Shown: piece after piece, positions 1-6,481 of the stretch | Position numbering within the stretch: position 1 is the first letter of the stretch | Layout of the letters: the number at the start of each line of letters is the position of its first letter | NCBI GenBank assembly: GCA_938046495.1 | Contig: CALIXG010000069.1 | Location: 1-9,511, forward strand | Origin: an uncultured Candidatus Saccharibacteria bacterium | GTDB taxonomy: Bacteria; Patescibacteriota; Saccharimonadia; Saccharimonadales; Saccharimonadaceae | Length of the DNA: 9,511 nt | Direction: 5' to 3' | Translations under genes and position numbers: made by a program | The notes under the pieces: model-generated | The model's database searches: none | Seen by the model: only the letters and a program-made list of their open reading frames with translations | What the model was told of the DNA's origin: nothing

Positions 1-1
1 A

Positions 2-55
2 ACCGCTGAAGCTGAAGAATCTACTGAAGCTGAAACAGAAATCACTCTCGAATAA
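2..55 (+). CDS. C-terminal end of an unidentified upstream protein (partial)
   Basis: Reading from base 2, 17 codons run to a TAA at 53-55 and give an acidic tail beginning TAEAEESTEAE and ending in TLE. The sequence GCTGAA occurs three times (5-10, 11-16, 29-34) and produces the Ala-Glu repeats. Low-complexity Glu/Ala tails are common on several ribosomal and other abundant bacterial proteins, but nothing here identifies the family. The terminator at 67-98 lies 11 nt after the stop, which supports this frame as the end of a transcription unit. An alternative frame (bases 3-68, Lys/Leu-rich) is also open but runs into the terminator stem, so it is less likely. Confidence 0.55.
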   Translation, partial: TAEAEESTEAETEITLE

Positions 56-66
56 GAGCAAAAAAT

Positions 67-98
67 AAAATATACCCCGCATCTGGGGTATATTTTTT
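67..98 (+). terminator. Rho-independent terminator after the upstream gene
   Basis: The arm AAAATATACCCC (67-78) pairs perfectly with GGGGTATATTTT (85-96) around the 6-base loop GCATCT, and a run of six T closes it at 93-98. It ends the transcript of the partial gene at 2-55 and insulates the VanZ-RDD gene. The A-rich left flank means it may also work in the reverse direction. Confidence 0.9.
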
Positions 99-112
99 AT
101 GATAAAACCAAG

Positions 113-118
113 TATAAT
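113..118 (+). promoter_or_regulatory. -10 box of a probable leaderless promoter for the VanZ-RDD gene
   Basis: A perfect TATAAT ends 6 bp before the ATG at 125, so a start point about 7 bp downstream falls on or next to the A of the ATG. No convincing -35 hexamer is visible at 16-18 bp upstream; the AT-rich terminator tail occupies that space. No Shine-Dalgarno sequence lies before the ATG, which fits a leaderless mRNA and contrasts with the purine-rich sites before the ribosomal genes. Confidence 0.6.
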
Positions 119-124
119 AAACCT

Positions 125-1348
125 ATGCAAACATACGTCGATTCCATCCAGCAGGCCGCTTACATCTTTCCGCCTCTGGCCCTAGCTTTTACTATTCCAT
201 ATCTAATTTATAACTACAAAAAATATGGCTCTATCTGGAGCATGCGTATTTGGATCGTCTATTCTTTTATTTTGTATATACTTTGCACCTACTGTTTAGT
301 AATTTTACCCCTTCCGTCTCCCGAAAAAGCCGCTACATTGCATAATCACCAGATGCAACTTCTGCCGTTTAACTTTATCTTCGATATTTTGAAGCACGCC
401 AAGTTGCAGCTAGTAAATCCCAAATCCTACCTCACCATCATTAATAACCCCGCCTTCTTTTCCACGATTTTCAATATTTTCATGACTCTGCCGTTTGGTT
501 TTTATCTCAAGTACTACTTTAAGAATAACTTCAAGCAGGTCGCTATTAAATCCTTCTTTCTCTCACTTTTCTTTGAGTTAACTCAACTCAGTGGTCTCTA
601 TTTTATCTACTCCGGCAACTATCGTCTCTTTGATGTTGATGACCTAACCACTAATACTCTCGGTGGTATTCTAGGGTTCACTTTGGCTACCATTTTAGCC
701 AAATATCTCCCGACCAGAAAGCAAATCGATGAAAAAAGTCTCGAGCGCAGTGATAAAATTTCACTTCTGCGTCGTCTCGTGGCTATGGGTTTTGATTTTA
801 TCTTCGGCGGTTTCTTTACTATCTTCTTTGGTGATATTGTACTAAAATTAATCCATCTCGAATCTGATTTCTTTACTATTCAAATCCCATTCATTTTTTA
901 TCTAGTTTTCTCGACTATCATTTTACGCGGCCGTACAATTGGCTTTTTTATGACCAACCTTAAGGTCGAATCTAATCATAAAGTCGGAATCTTGCGAACT
1001 TATCTGCGTTATTTCCTACGTTACCTCTTTTTCTATCTTCAATTCGTCACTTTGCCGCTCGCTTTAGTTAATGTGCTGAATCTCGCGCTCGTTAACAATA
1101 TTCTTAGTCATGAAACCATTACCTATATCGCTTTGGGTCTGCTCGTAATTTTTGGTATATATTACCTAATTAATCTACTACTAGTCGCTACTCGCAAAAG
1201 TTTATTCTATGAAAATCTTTCGGAAACCCACCTAGTAAATACCACGAAAAAAGCTAAAGTATCTAAACCAACCGCAAAAATCATCCAGAATAATCATCCA
1301 AAAGTCTCAAAAAATGACGACCAGGACGACGAGGCCGAAGAAGTCTAA
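125..1348 (+). CDS. VanZ-like / RDD-domain fusion membrane protein
   Basis: A 407-residue integral membrane protein. The N-terminal half (about 10-195) matches the VanZ-like family: hydrophobic segments near 13-30, 42-62, 111-130, 139-160 and 176-194, the motif ELTQ at 151-154, and the family signature FDVDDL followed by NTLGG (169-181). The second half (about 212-365) looks like an RDD domain: Arg217 and Asp224 in the first helix, then LRGRTIGFFMTNLKV (267-281) and LRTYLRYFLRY (290-300), with more membrane helices to about 354. The tail (372-407) is hydrophilic, first Lys-rich and then acidic, ending DDEAEEV. VanZ proteins are linked to teicoplanin resistance or surface traits in some Gram-positive bacteria; the RDD role is poorly defined (possibly transport). 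The fusion architecture is known elsewhere, but substrate and role here are unknown. The gene is monocistronic between a terminator and the rplC promoter. The start follows from the TATAAT spacing. Confidence 0.85.
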   Translation: MQTYVDSIQQAAYIFPPLALAFTIPYLIYNYKKYGSIWSMRIWIVYSFILYILCTYCLVILPLPSPEKAATLHNHQMQLLPFNFIFDILKHAKLQLVNPKSYLTIINNPAFFSTIFNIFMTLPFGFYLKYYFKNNFKQVAIKSFFLSLFFELTQLSGLYFIYSGNYRLFDVDDLTTNTLGGILGFTLATILAKYLPTRKQIDEKSLERSDKISLLRRLVAMGFDFIFGGFFTIFFGDIVLKLIHLESDFFTIQIPFIFYLVFSTIILRGRTIGFFMTNLKVESNHKVGILRTYLRYFLRYLFFYLQFVTLPLALVNVLNLALVNNILSHETITYIALGLLVIFGIYYLINLLLVATRKSLFYENLSETHLVNTTKKAKVSKPTAKIIQNNHPKVSKNDDQDDEAEEV

Positions 1349-1353
1349 TTCTG

Positions 1354-1408
1354 ACCTTGATAATCTGCGTCATTTGTGGTAAAATCATCTTTGTAAGTTT
1401 ATCAAGGT
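1354..1408. repeat. 10-bp perfect inverted repeat bracketing the rplC promoter
   Basis: ACCTTGATAA (1354-1363) is the exact reverse complement of TTATCAAGGT (1399-1408), with 35 bp between them. The left arm contains the -35 box and the right arm lies just downstream of the expected start point. It could be a paired operator, or a hairpin in read-through RNA from the VanZ-RDD gene. Chance is not excluded: about one such 10-bp pair is expected in a window this size. Confidence 0.5.
1357..1385 (+). promoter_or_regulatory. Promoter of the rplC-rpsH ribosomal operon
   Basis: TTGATA (1357-1362) and TAAAAT (1380-1385) are separated by the ideal 17 bp, and TG at 1377-1378 makes it an extended -10. 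Transcription would start near 1391-1393, giving a leader of about 155 nt before rplC. It lies 9 bp after the stop of the VanZ-RDD gene, with no terminator between, so some read-through from that gene is possible. Confidence 0.75.
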
Positions 1409-1421
1409 GACATTTGAAGAA

Positions 1422-1514
1422 CTAGACAATTAAGGAAAGCCACTTTTTTCCAACTGTAATATTTTTTAATATAGGCCAAACAGAGAAAAAAGTCGGAACT
1501 GCCTTACTGTCTAG
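1422..1514 (+). promoter_or_regulatory. Long structured leader hairpin upstream of rplC (candidate autoregulatory RNA element)
   Basis: The 5' leader folds by eye into one elongated stem. CTAGACA (1422-1428) pairs with TGTCTAG (1508-1514). TAAGG (1431-1435) pairs with CCTTA (1502-1506). CC (1440-1441) pairs with GG (1495-1496). ACTTTTTTC (1442-1450) pairs with GAAAAAAGT (1485-1493). CTG (1454-1456) pairs with CAG (1481-1483). A terminal AT-rich hairpin is ATATT (1459-1463) with AATAT (1468-1472). Small internal loops separate the stems. The element ends 33 nt before the rplC ATG, close to the Shine-Dalgarno AAAGGAAAGG. Ribosomal-protein operons often carry such leaders, bound by one of their own products (L4 in the E. 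coli S10 operon). Which protein would bind here is unknown. Confidence 0.6.
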
Positions 1515-1547
1515 CTAATAGAGTGTCTCCGTAAAGGAAAGGAAAAG

Positions 1548-2165
1548 ATGAAAGTCATCCTCGGCACCAAAATTGGTATGACCCAAATCATCAGCGAAGA
1601 TGGTTTAGTAACCCCTGTTACTATCCTTCAAGCTGGACCAGCCACAGTGACTCAGATAAAAACCGTCGAAACCGATGGTTATAATGCTGTGCAGCTCGGT
1701 TACGGTAAGGGTAAGAATCTGAGCAAGTCGGTATCAGCTCACGTCAAAAAAGCTGGAGAAACATTAAGTCCTAAAATCTTAAAGGAATTTCGTACGGATT
1801 CCACTACAGATTTCAAGTTAGGCGACGTATTTACAGTCGATAATTTTGAAATTGGAGACAAGGTTGCGGTTACTGGTATTTCGAAGGGTAAAGGATTTGC
1901 TGGTACTGTCAAACGTTGGAACTTCCAAGAGTCACGCAATACCCACGGCTTCAAGGGCGATATTCGTAAAGTCGGTTCTATCGGCTCGATGTATCCTCAA
2001 AAAGTTTTCAAGGGTAAGCGCATGCCAGGTCGCATGGGCCACGATCAAGTTACTGTGAAGAATCTTGTCGTTGCTTACATCGATAAGGAAAACAACATCC
2101 TCGGTCTTAAGGGCGCCGTCCCAGGACCAAAGAAAGGTATCGTAACTGTGGAGGGAAAGGAGTAA
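1548..2165 (+). CDS. rplC: 50S ribosomal protein L3 (uL3)
   Basis: A 205-residue protein, the usual bacterial length. L3 is an early-assembly 23S rRNA binder whose long loop reaches toward the peptidyl transferase centre. Recognised by the N-terminus VILGTKIGMTQI, by KGKGFAGTVKRW (113-124), by GSIG (143-146) leading into KVFKGKRMPGRMG (152-164), and by KGAVPGPKKG near the C-terminus. The loop segment after GSIG reads SMYPQ, one residue shorter than the E. coli QNQTPG region, so the glutamine methylated by PrmB in E. coli seems absent. It is the first gene of the operon; rpsJ, which usually precedes it, is not upstream. The start has a strong Shine-Dalgarno (AAAGGAAAGG, 1533-1542). Confidence 0.97.
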   Translation: MKVILGTKIGMTQIISEDGLVTPVTILQAGPATVTQIKTVETDGYNAVQLGYGKGKNLSKSVSAHVKKAGETLSPKILKEFRTDSTTDFKLGDVFTVDNFEIGDKVAVTGISKGKGFAGTVKRWNFQESRNTHGFKGDIRKVGSIGSMYPQKVFKGKRMPGRMGHDQVTVKNLVVAYIDKENNILGLKGAVPGPKKGIVTVEGKE

Positions 2166-2166
2166 T

Positions 2167-2769
2167 ATGGCAGATTTAAATCCAGAAATCTTCAATCTCG
2201 AAGTTACTAATCACGAATTGATTAAATTAGCTTACGATGCATATCTTGCTAACTCACGTAGCTCACACGCTAAAACTTTGAAGCGTGGCGAAGTTCGCGG
2301 TGGTGGTAAGAAACCATGGAAGCAAAAAGGAACTGGTCGTGCTCGTTTCGGCTCTACCCGTAACCCTATCTGGCGCCATGGTGGTGTAGCTGGCGGCCGT
2401 ACTGGCAACGAAAACTTCACCAAGAATCTTTCAAGAAACGCTAAGAAGGTTGCAGTTATGCAAGCTCTCTCTATCAAGAATACCGATAAGAGTATCATCA
2501 CTATCGATTCTCTCGGTATCAAAGATGGTAAAGTCAAAGAAGTCTTAGCTACTCTTAAGAAAAATGGTATTACTTCAGAAAACACTCTGATCGTAGTTCC
2601 AGAGAAAGACGCTCTCACCTTACGTGCAACCAACAACCTCGACTTTGTCAAAGTTGTTCGTCCTACATTCCTCAATGTCTTCGACATCATGAATGCAGAC
2701 AAAATCGTTCTCGTCAAGGATTCTGAAGCTCAACTCGAAAACTGGTTAATCGGAAAGGAGAACGCATAA
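2167..2769 (+). CDS. rplD: 50S ribosomal protein L4 (uL4)
   Basis: A 200-residue large-subunit protein that binds 23S rRNA and sends a loop into the exit tunnel. The extended loop is clear: RGGGKKPWKQKGTGRARFGS (44-63) followed by PIWRHGG (67-73). The globular part contains LSRNAKKVAVMQAL, typical of the family. L4 is the repressor of the S10 operon in E. coli, which makes it the first candidate ligand for the leader at 1422-1514, though that is inference. One nucleotide separates it from rplC, and its Shine-Dalgarno (AAAGGAG) lies in the end of rplC. Confidence 0.97.
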   Translation: MADLNPEIFNLEVTNHELIKLAYDAYLANSRSSHAKTLKRGEVRGGGKKPWKQKGTGRARFGSTRNPIWRHGGVAGGRTGNENFTKNLSRNAKKVAVMQALSIKNTDKSIITIDSLGIKDGKVKEVLATLKKNGITSENTLIVVPEKDALTLRATNNLDFVKVVRPTFLNVFDIMNADKIVLVKDSEAQLENWLIGKENA

Positions 2770-3080
2770 TGCTACTTATTCCTCGAAGAACCGAAAAGGC
2801 TTACGCCGAACAAAGTAAATCTACTTATATCTTTAATGTTCCTGCTGACGCTTCCAAGCTCGCTGTAGCTAAGGCTGTCGCTGAACAATACAATGTCACC
2901 GTCAAAGATATCCGTATTCTTACTCGTAAGGGTAAAGCGACCCGCTTTTCAAAGGGTAAACACGCCTATCCAGGCACAACATATCGTCGCGACCGCAAGT
3001 ATGCTTACGTCACACTTGCTGAGGGTAACAAAATCCGCGTCTTCGACGAAGAAACTGTTGAGGAAGGAGATAAAAAATAA
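2769..3080 (+). CDS. rplW: 50S ribosomal protein L23 (uL23)
   Basis: A 103-residue protein of normal length. L23 sits at the exit of the peptide tunnel and is the docking site for trigger factor and the signal recognition particle. Family features are LIPRRTEKAYAE at the N-terminus (the RP..TEK motif), the central VAKAVAEQYNVTVKDIRIL, and the basic loop KGKATRFSKGKHAYPGTTYRR before the last strand DRKYAYVTL. The C-terminal tail (EETVEEGDKK) is acidic. The ATG overlaps the rplD stop as TAATG, with AAAGGAG upstream, so the two should be translationally coupled. Confidence 0.95.
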   Translation: MLLIPRRTEKAYAEQSKSTYIFNVPADASKLAVAKAVAEQYNVTVKDIRILTRKGKATRFSKGKHAYPGTTYRRDRKYAYVTLAEGNKIRVFDEETVEEGDKK

Positions 3081-3916
3081 TGAGCATTAAAGCTTATCGT
3101 CCTACTACTCCTGCTCAGCGCCAGAAGACTACTCAGGATTTTGATCAAATTACGACCAGAAAACCTCTCAAGTCTCTCTTGAAGGCCAAAAAGCAGAATG
3201 CAGGTAAAAACAACCAAGGACGCATTACTGTTCGTCACCGTGGTGGTGGTGTGAAGAGACACTATCGTATTCTTACTCACAACCTTCCACAAGGTAAGAC
3301 CTACGAAGTTATGGAAATCGAGTACGATCCAAACCGTAGCGCTCGTATTGCTCGTATCAAAGACGAAAACAACAACTTCCATTACGTACTTGCTGATTCC
3401 AAGATGTTTAAGGGTAAGAAATTCCAAACTGGTGCAGAAGCTCCAATTGAAGAATCTAACCGCTTAGCGCTTGACCTAATCCCAGTCGGTACTATGGTTT
3501 ACGCTATCGAGCTAACTCCAGGTCGTGGTGCTCAAATGGCCCGCTCCGCTGGTGCATCCGCTCAACTTATGGCAAAAGAAAACGGCTATGCCACTCTTCG
3601 TATGCCATCTGGTGAAGTTCGCAAAGTTCTCGCAACATGTGAAGCTTCCATCGGTGTAGTTGGTAACCTCCAACACCAAAACATCAAGATTGGTGCTGCA
3701 GGTCGTACTCGCCGTAAAGGTATCCGCCCAAGTGTCCGTGGTGTTGTCATGAACGCTACAGATCACCCACACGGTGGTGGTGACGGTGGTCGTCACGGTA
3801 CCGGTAAAGCTCCTCGTACTCCATGGGGTCAGCTCACTCTTGGTTTCCGTACTCGTCACAATAAGAAAACTAATAAAATGATCGTGCGTAGTCGTCACGA
3901 AGGAAAGAGGAAATAA
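3080..3916 (+). CDS. rplB: 50S ribosomal protein L2 (uL2)
   Basis: A 278-residue protein, full length for the family. L2 binds 23S rRNA near the peptidyl transferase centre and is needed for subunit association. Family motifs are NNQGRITVRHRGGGVKRHYR (44-63), YDPNRSARIARI (82-93), GAQMARSAGASAQLMA (150-165), MPSGEVRKV (175-183) and GVVMNATDHPHGGG (221-234). The functionally important histidine at position 229 in E. coli is kept at the same number here. The glycine-rich stretch then reads DGGRHGTGKAPRTPWG, a mild variant of the usual EGR form. Its ATG overlaps the rplW stop as TAATG, with AAGGAG upstream. Confidence 0.98.
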   Translation: MSIKAYRPTTPAQRQKTTQDFDQITTRKPLKSLLKAKKQNAGKNNQGRITVRHRGGGVKRHYRILTHNLPQGKTYEVMEIEYDPNRSARIARIKDENNNFHYVLADSKMFKGKKFQTGAEAPIEESNRLALDLIPVGTMVYAIELTPGRGAQMARSAGASAQLMAKENGYATLRMPSGEVRKVLATCEASIGVVGNLQHQNIKIGAAGRTRRKGIRPSVRGVVMNATDHPHGGGDGGRHGTGKAPRTPWGQLTLGFRTRHNKKTNKMIVRSRHEGKRK

Positions 3917-3919
3917 TCT

Positions 3920-4201
3920 ATGTCTCGTAGCCTTAAAAAAGGTCCATTCGTGGATTTTAAACTCGAAAAGAAGATCAAAGCTCTCTCCGCTGAAGATCGC
4001 ACCGTGATTAAAACCTGGGCTCGCCACTCAACCATCTTCCCAGAAATGGTTGGTCGCACTGTCGCTGTTCACAACGGCAAAGTCCACGTTCCAGTCTTCG
4101 TTTCCGAAAATATGGTCGGACACAAGCTTGGTGAATTTGCTCCAACCCGCAAGTTCAAACGCCATGGTGGTAAAAAAGCTGATGTAAAGGGAGGTAAATA
4201 A
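3920..4201 (+). CDS. rpsS: 30S ribosomal protein S19 (uS19)
   Basis: A 93-residue small-subunit head protein that partners with S13 and contacts the A-site tRNA and bridge regions. The sequence is typical throughout: [11 protein letters not shown] at the start, then [40 protein letters not shown] and [16 protein letters not shown]. The C-terminus is short and basic. The gene starts 3 nt after rplB, with a purine-rich site (AAGGAAAGAGGAAA) before the ATG. No anomalies were seen. Confidence 0.97.
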   Translation: MSRSLKKGPFVDFKLEKKIKALSAEDRTVIKTWARHSTIFPEMVGRTVAVHNGKVHVPVFVSENMVGHKLGEFAPTRKFKRHGGKKADVKGGK

Positions 4202-4581
4202 TGTCCACTCATTTTGCACACGCTTACATTAAAGGTGTAGATTCTATGCCACGCAAGACCAATGTCGTCGCTAGCCTCGTTCGCGATCGCTACGTCGCTG
4301 ACGCTCTTGTCATCCTAGAACACACCCCACGCCGCGCTGCACGTCCAGTCATGAAAGCTATTGATTCTGCCAAAGCTAACCTTATCAACTCTGGTGTTTC
4401 AATTGACCCTAAGACTATTCGCATCGCTCGTATCTCTGTTACTGCTGGTACCCGCATCCGTCGCTTTGTTCCTGCATCACGCGGTCGCGCTCTTCCTTTC
4501 GAGAAGATTAGTAGCAACATCTTCGTTGAAGTAGCTGGCGAAGAAAAAGCCAAAAAAGAATCAGCTAAGGAGGACAAGTAA
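4201..4581 (+). CDS. rplV: 50S ribosomal protein L22 (uL22)
   Basis: A 126-residue large-subunit protein whose beta-hairpin lines the narrowest part of the exit tunnel near L4. The globular domain is recognisable from AYIKGVDSMPRKTNVVASLVR and ALVILEHTPRRAARPVMKAI. The hairpin lies at about 80-102 (VTAGTRIRRF, then PASRGRALPFEK). The end strand reads SSNIFVEV where most bacteria have TSHI-type residues, a modest divergence. A charged tail of about 14 residues (EEKAKKESAKEDK) extends past the core. The ATG overlaps the rpsS stop as TAATG; GGGAGG lies just upstream. Confidence 0.95.
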   Translation: MSTHFAHAYIKGVDSMPRKTNVVASLVRDRYVADALVILEHTPRRAARPVMKAIDSAKANLINSGVSIDPKTIRIARISVTAGTRIRRFVPASRGRALPFEKISSNIFVEVAGEEKAKKESAKEDK

Positions 4582-5207
4582 TGGGTCAAAAAGTAAACCC
4601 GGTTTCTTATCGCCTTCAGATCAGTAAAGATTGGGCCTCTAAGTGGTTCACTAAAAACACTGATTTCAAAAAATGGTTAATCGAAGACGTCAAGATCCGC
4701 GAGACTATTGAAAACCGTTTCAAAGCTCGCCCAACCATTGCCCGCATCGAAATCGAACGCACCGACAACCTTACCACGGTTACTATCCGTACCGCCAAGG
4801 CTGGTGCAGTTATCGGCAAACAAGGTGCTGGTATTAATGAATTAAAGAAAGAATTGGAAAAATTCGTTTCTCAACCAATCCGCCTCAATGTGGAAGAAGT
4901 TAAGAAACCTGAATTATCCGCCAAGCTCGTTGCTGAAAATATCGGTTTCCAACTTGGTAAGCGTATGAACTTCCGCCGTGCCGTCAAGATGGCTACTCAG
5001 TCTACCATGGCCGCAGGTGCTAAAGGTGTTCGTGTCGAAGTTTCTGGCCGTCTTAATGGCGCCGAAATGTCTCGCCGTGAGAAATTCATCGAGGGTTCAG
5101 TTCCTCTACATACTCTCCGCGCTGACATCGATTTTCACTGTCATCACGCTCCAACCATCGCCGGTATCGTAGGTGTTAAAGTTTGGATTTATAAGGGAGA
5201 AAAATAA
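4581..5207 (+). CDS. rpsC: 30S ribosomal protein S3 (uS3)
   Basis: A 208-residue protein of the small-subunit head. With S4 and S5, S3 lines the mRNA entry channel and has helicase activity in E. coli. The N-terminus MGQKVNPVSYRLQI is diagnostic. A type II KH domain spans about 38-110, with the GxxG loop in VIGKQGAGI (77-85). The C-terminal domain includes GFQLGKRMNFRRAVK (122-136), SGRLNGAEMSRREKF (155-169) and GVKVWIYKGE (198-207). It is about 25 residues shorter than E. coli S3 because it stops right after that motif. Residues 186-189 read HCHH, unlike the usual sequence at this point. The ATG overlaps the rplV stop as TAATG, with a strong AAGGAGG. Confidence 0.97.
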   Translation: MGQKVNPVSYRLQISKDWASKWFTKNTDFKKWLIEDVKIRETIENRFKARPTIARIEIERTDNLTTVTIRTAKAGAVIGKQGAGINELKKELEKFVSQPIRLNVEEVKKPELSAKLVAENIGFQLGKRMNFRRAVKMATQSTMAAGAKGVRVEVSGRLNGAEMSRREKFIEGSVPLHTLRADIDFHCHHAPTIAGIVGVKVWIYKGEK

Positions 5208-5209
5208 AT

Positions 5210-5629
5210 ATGGCTATTTTACTTCCAAGTCGCGTTGCGCACCGTAAGGTTAGAAAAGGCAAAAATGATGGCGTAGCTACTCGCTGTAACACTGTCGCTT
5301 TTGGTGAATTCGGTCTCATGTCTCTCGACAATGAACGCATCAATTCCCGCCAAATCGAGGCTGCCCGTCAAGCTATTACCCGCTACATAAAGCGTGGTGG
5401 TAAAATTTGGATCCGCATCTTCCCACACACCCCTGTCACTAAGAAACCTCTTGATGTGAAAATGGGTTCTGGTAAAGGTGAACCACAATTTTACGTAGCT
5501 AAAGTTAAAACTGGTACTGTGATGTTCGAAATGGCTGAAGTCACTGAAGAACAGGCAAAAGAAGCACTTCGTCTTGCCTCTCACAAACTTCCAGTACGTT
5601 GTAAATTTGTAAGGAAAGGTGAAATTTAA
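5210..5629 (+). CDS. rplP: 50S ribosomal protein L16 (uL16)
   Basis: A 139-residue late-assembly protein that contacts the A-site tRNA and helps finish the peptidyl transferase centre. Family features are [14 protein letters not shown] at the start, [19 protein letters not shown] (44-62), [17 protein letters not shown] (64-80), [15 protein letters not shown] (83-97) and the tail [12 protein letters not shown]. The arginine hydroxylated by YcfD in E. coli (in VRMGKGKG) is a lysine here, so that modification is not expected. The N-terminus is a few residues longer than in E. coli. It starts 2 nt after rpsC with GGGAGA upstream. Confidence 0.97.
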   Translation: MAILLPSRVAHRKVRKGKNDGVATRCNTVAFGEFGLMSLDNERINSRQIEAARQAITRYIKRGGKIWIRIFPHTPVTKKPLDVKMGSGKGEPQFYVAKVKTGTVMFEMAEVTEEQAKEALRLASHKLPVRCKFVRKGEI

Positions 5630-5631
5630 TC

Positions 5632-5811
5632 ATGGCTGATAAGAAAATTGAAACCGCCAAGGTTAAAACCGTCGCTGAGTTAAAGCAAGAGCTTCTCGAA
5701 GCTAAGCGTGGACTCTACGAAGGTACCTTGCAAAATCCACATCGTATCAAAGCTTTGCACAAAGAAATCGCTAAAGCACTAACTTTAATTAATCAAGGAA
5801 AGGGAGCCTAA
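5632..5811 (+). CDS. rpmC: 50S ribosomal protein L29 (uL29)
   Basis: A 59-residue gene filling the gap between L16 and S17, exactly where rpmC belongs. The product starts MADKKIETAKVKTVAEL. Two predicted helices form the family's antiparallel coiled-coil-like hairpin: AELKQELLEAKRGLYEGTL (15-33), then HRIKALHKEIAKALTLIN (37-54). The NPHRIK turn matches the usual N..RI.. signature. L29 sits beside L23 at the tunnel exit. A basic-acidic N-terminal stretch of about 12 residues precedes the core. It starts 2 nt after rplP, with AAGGAAAGGTG upstream, and its last codons carry the Shine-Dalgarno for rpsQ. Confidence 0.93.
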   Translation: MADKKIETAKVKTVAELKQELLEAKRGLYEGTLQNPHRIKALHKEIAKALTLINQGKGA

Positions 5812-5813
5812 GT

Positions 5814-6110
5814 ATGGCAAAAACACTTCAAGGAGTAGTTACCTCTGATAAGCGCGATAAGACCATCACCGTCTCCATTACCAGCCGTGAAACTCATCCA
5901 CTTTATCACAAGCAGTACTCACACACCCGTAAGTACACCGCTCATGATGAAGCAAATGAGGCTAAGCTTGGTGATAAGGTTGAGATCATCGCCTGCCGTC
6001 CTTACTCAAAGACTTGTACCTATAAACTCGTCAAAATTCTTGAAAAATCCCACGACTCAGTCGAATTAAAGTCTGAAGTTACTGGCGATCAAGAAGGAGA
6101 GGAAAACTAA
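5814..6110 (+). CDS. rpsQ: 30S ribosomal protein S17 (uS17)
   Basis: A 98-residue OB-fold protein that binds 16S rRNA early in 30S assembly. The family pattern is clear: [18 protein letters not shown] (5-22), [19 protein letters not shown] (28-46) and GDKVEI followed by CRPYSKT (53-67). The segment usually written E.RPLSKTKRW reads [11 protein letters not shown] here, so two cysteines (61, 68) replace common charged residues. The last 18 or so residues form an acidic tail ([15 protein letters not shown]), longer than in E. coli. It starts 2 nt after rpmC with AAGGAAAGGGAG. Confidence 0.95.
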   Translation: MAKTLQGVVTSDKRDKTITVSITSRETHPLYHKQYSHTRKYTAHDEANEAKLGDKVEIIACRPYSKTCTYKLVKILEKSHDSVELKSEVTGDQEGEEN

Positions 6111-6111
6111 G

Positions 6112-6480
6112 ATGATTCAACAGGAAACTAGATTAGCTGTCGCAGATAACAGCGGAGCCAAGGAACTTGGCGTAATCCGTGTCCTCGGTGGAACTCGCGC
6201 TCGTTACGCTCGTGTTGGTGACATTGTCACCGCCAGCGTAAAGGACGCATCTCCTACAGGAAACATTAAGAAAAAAGCAGTAGTTCGTGCCGTTATCGTA
6301 CGCACTCGTGGCCAAATTCGCCGCGCTGATGGTTCTACCATCCGCTTCGACGACAACGCCGCCGTGATCGTGAACGACGACAAAACTCCAAAGGGTACCC
6401 GTGTCTTCGGACCAGTCCCACGTGAGCTTCGTGAACTCGGCTTCAACAAGATTATCAGTTTAGCACCGGAGGTTCTATAA
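6112..6480 (+). CDS. rplN: 50S ribosomal protein L14 (uL14)
   Basis: A 122-residue protein, the exact canonical length. L14 lies at the subunit interface, contacts 16S helix 14 in an intersubunit bridge, and is the docking site for the silencing factor RsfS in other bacteria. Motifs are VADNSGAK (10-17), VIRVLGG (21-27), [12 protein letters not shown] (54-65), [19 protein letters not shown] (70-88) and [13 protein letters not shown] (95-107). This is the first gene of the classical spc set, but it follows rpsQ after 1 nt with no promoter seen, so the S10 and spc parts appear to be one unit here. AAGGAGAGG precedes the ATG. Confidence 0.98.
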   Translation: MIQQETRLAVADNSGAKELGVIRVLGGTRARYARVGDIVTASVKDASPTGNIKKKAVVRAVIVRTRGQIRRADGSTIRFDDNAAVIVNDDKTPKGTRVFGPVPRELRELGFNKIISLAPEVL

Positions 6481-6481
6481 T

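Noticed and set aside
1354..1408. Inverted repeat as a terminator of the VanZ-RDD gene
   Set aside because: The loop would be 35 nt and no T-run follows; the left arm overlaps the -35 box of the rplC promoter.
1444..1467. T-runs in the rplC leader as an attenuator-type terminator
   Set aside because: The T-runs lie inside the stem and its terminal loop, not after a GC-rich hairpin, so intrinsic termination is not supported.
2232..2717. Minus-strand open frame of 161 codons opposite rplD
   Set aside because: It is the shadow of a highly conserved gene, with no recognisable product, promoter or ribosome-binding site.
3005..4027. Minus-strand open frames opposite rplB and its neighbours (140 and 171 codons)
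   Set aside because: Low-complexity Thr/Ser-rich translations typical of antisense frames under biased codon use; the + strand genes are certain.
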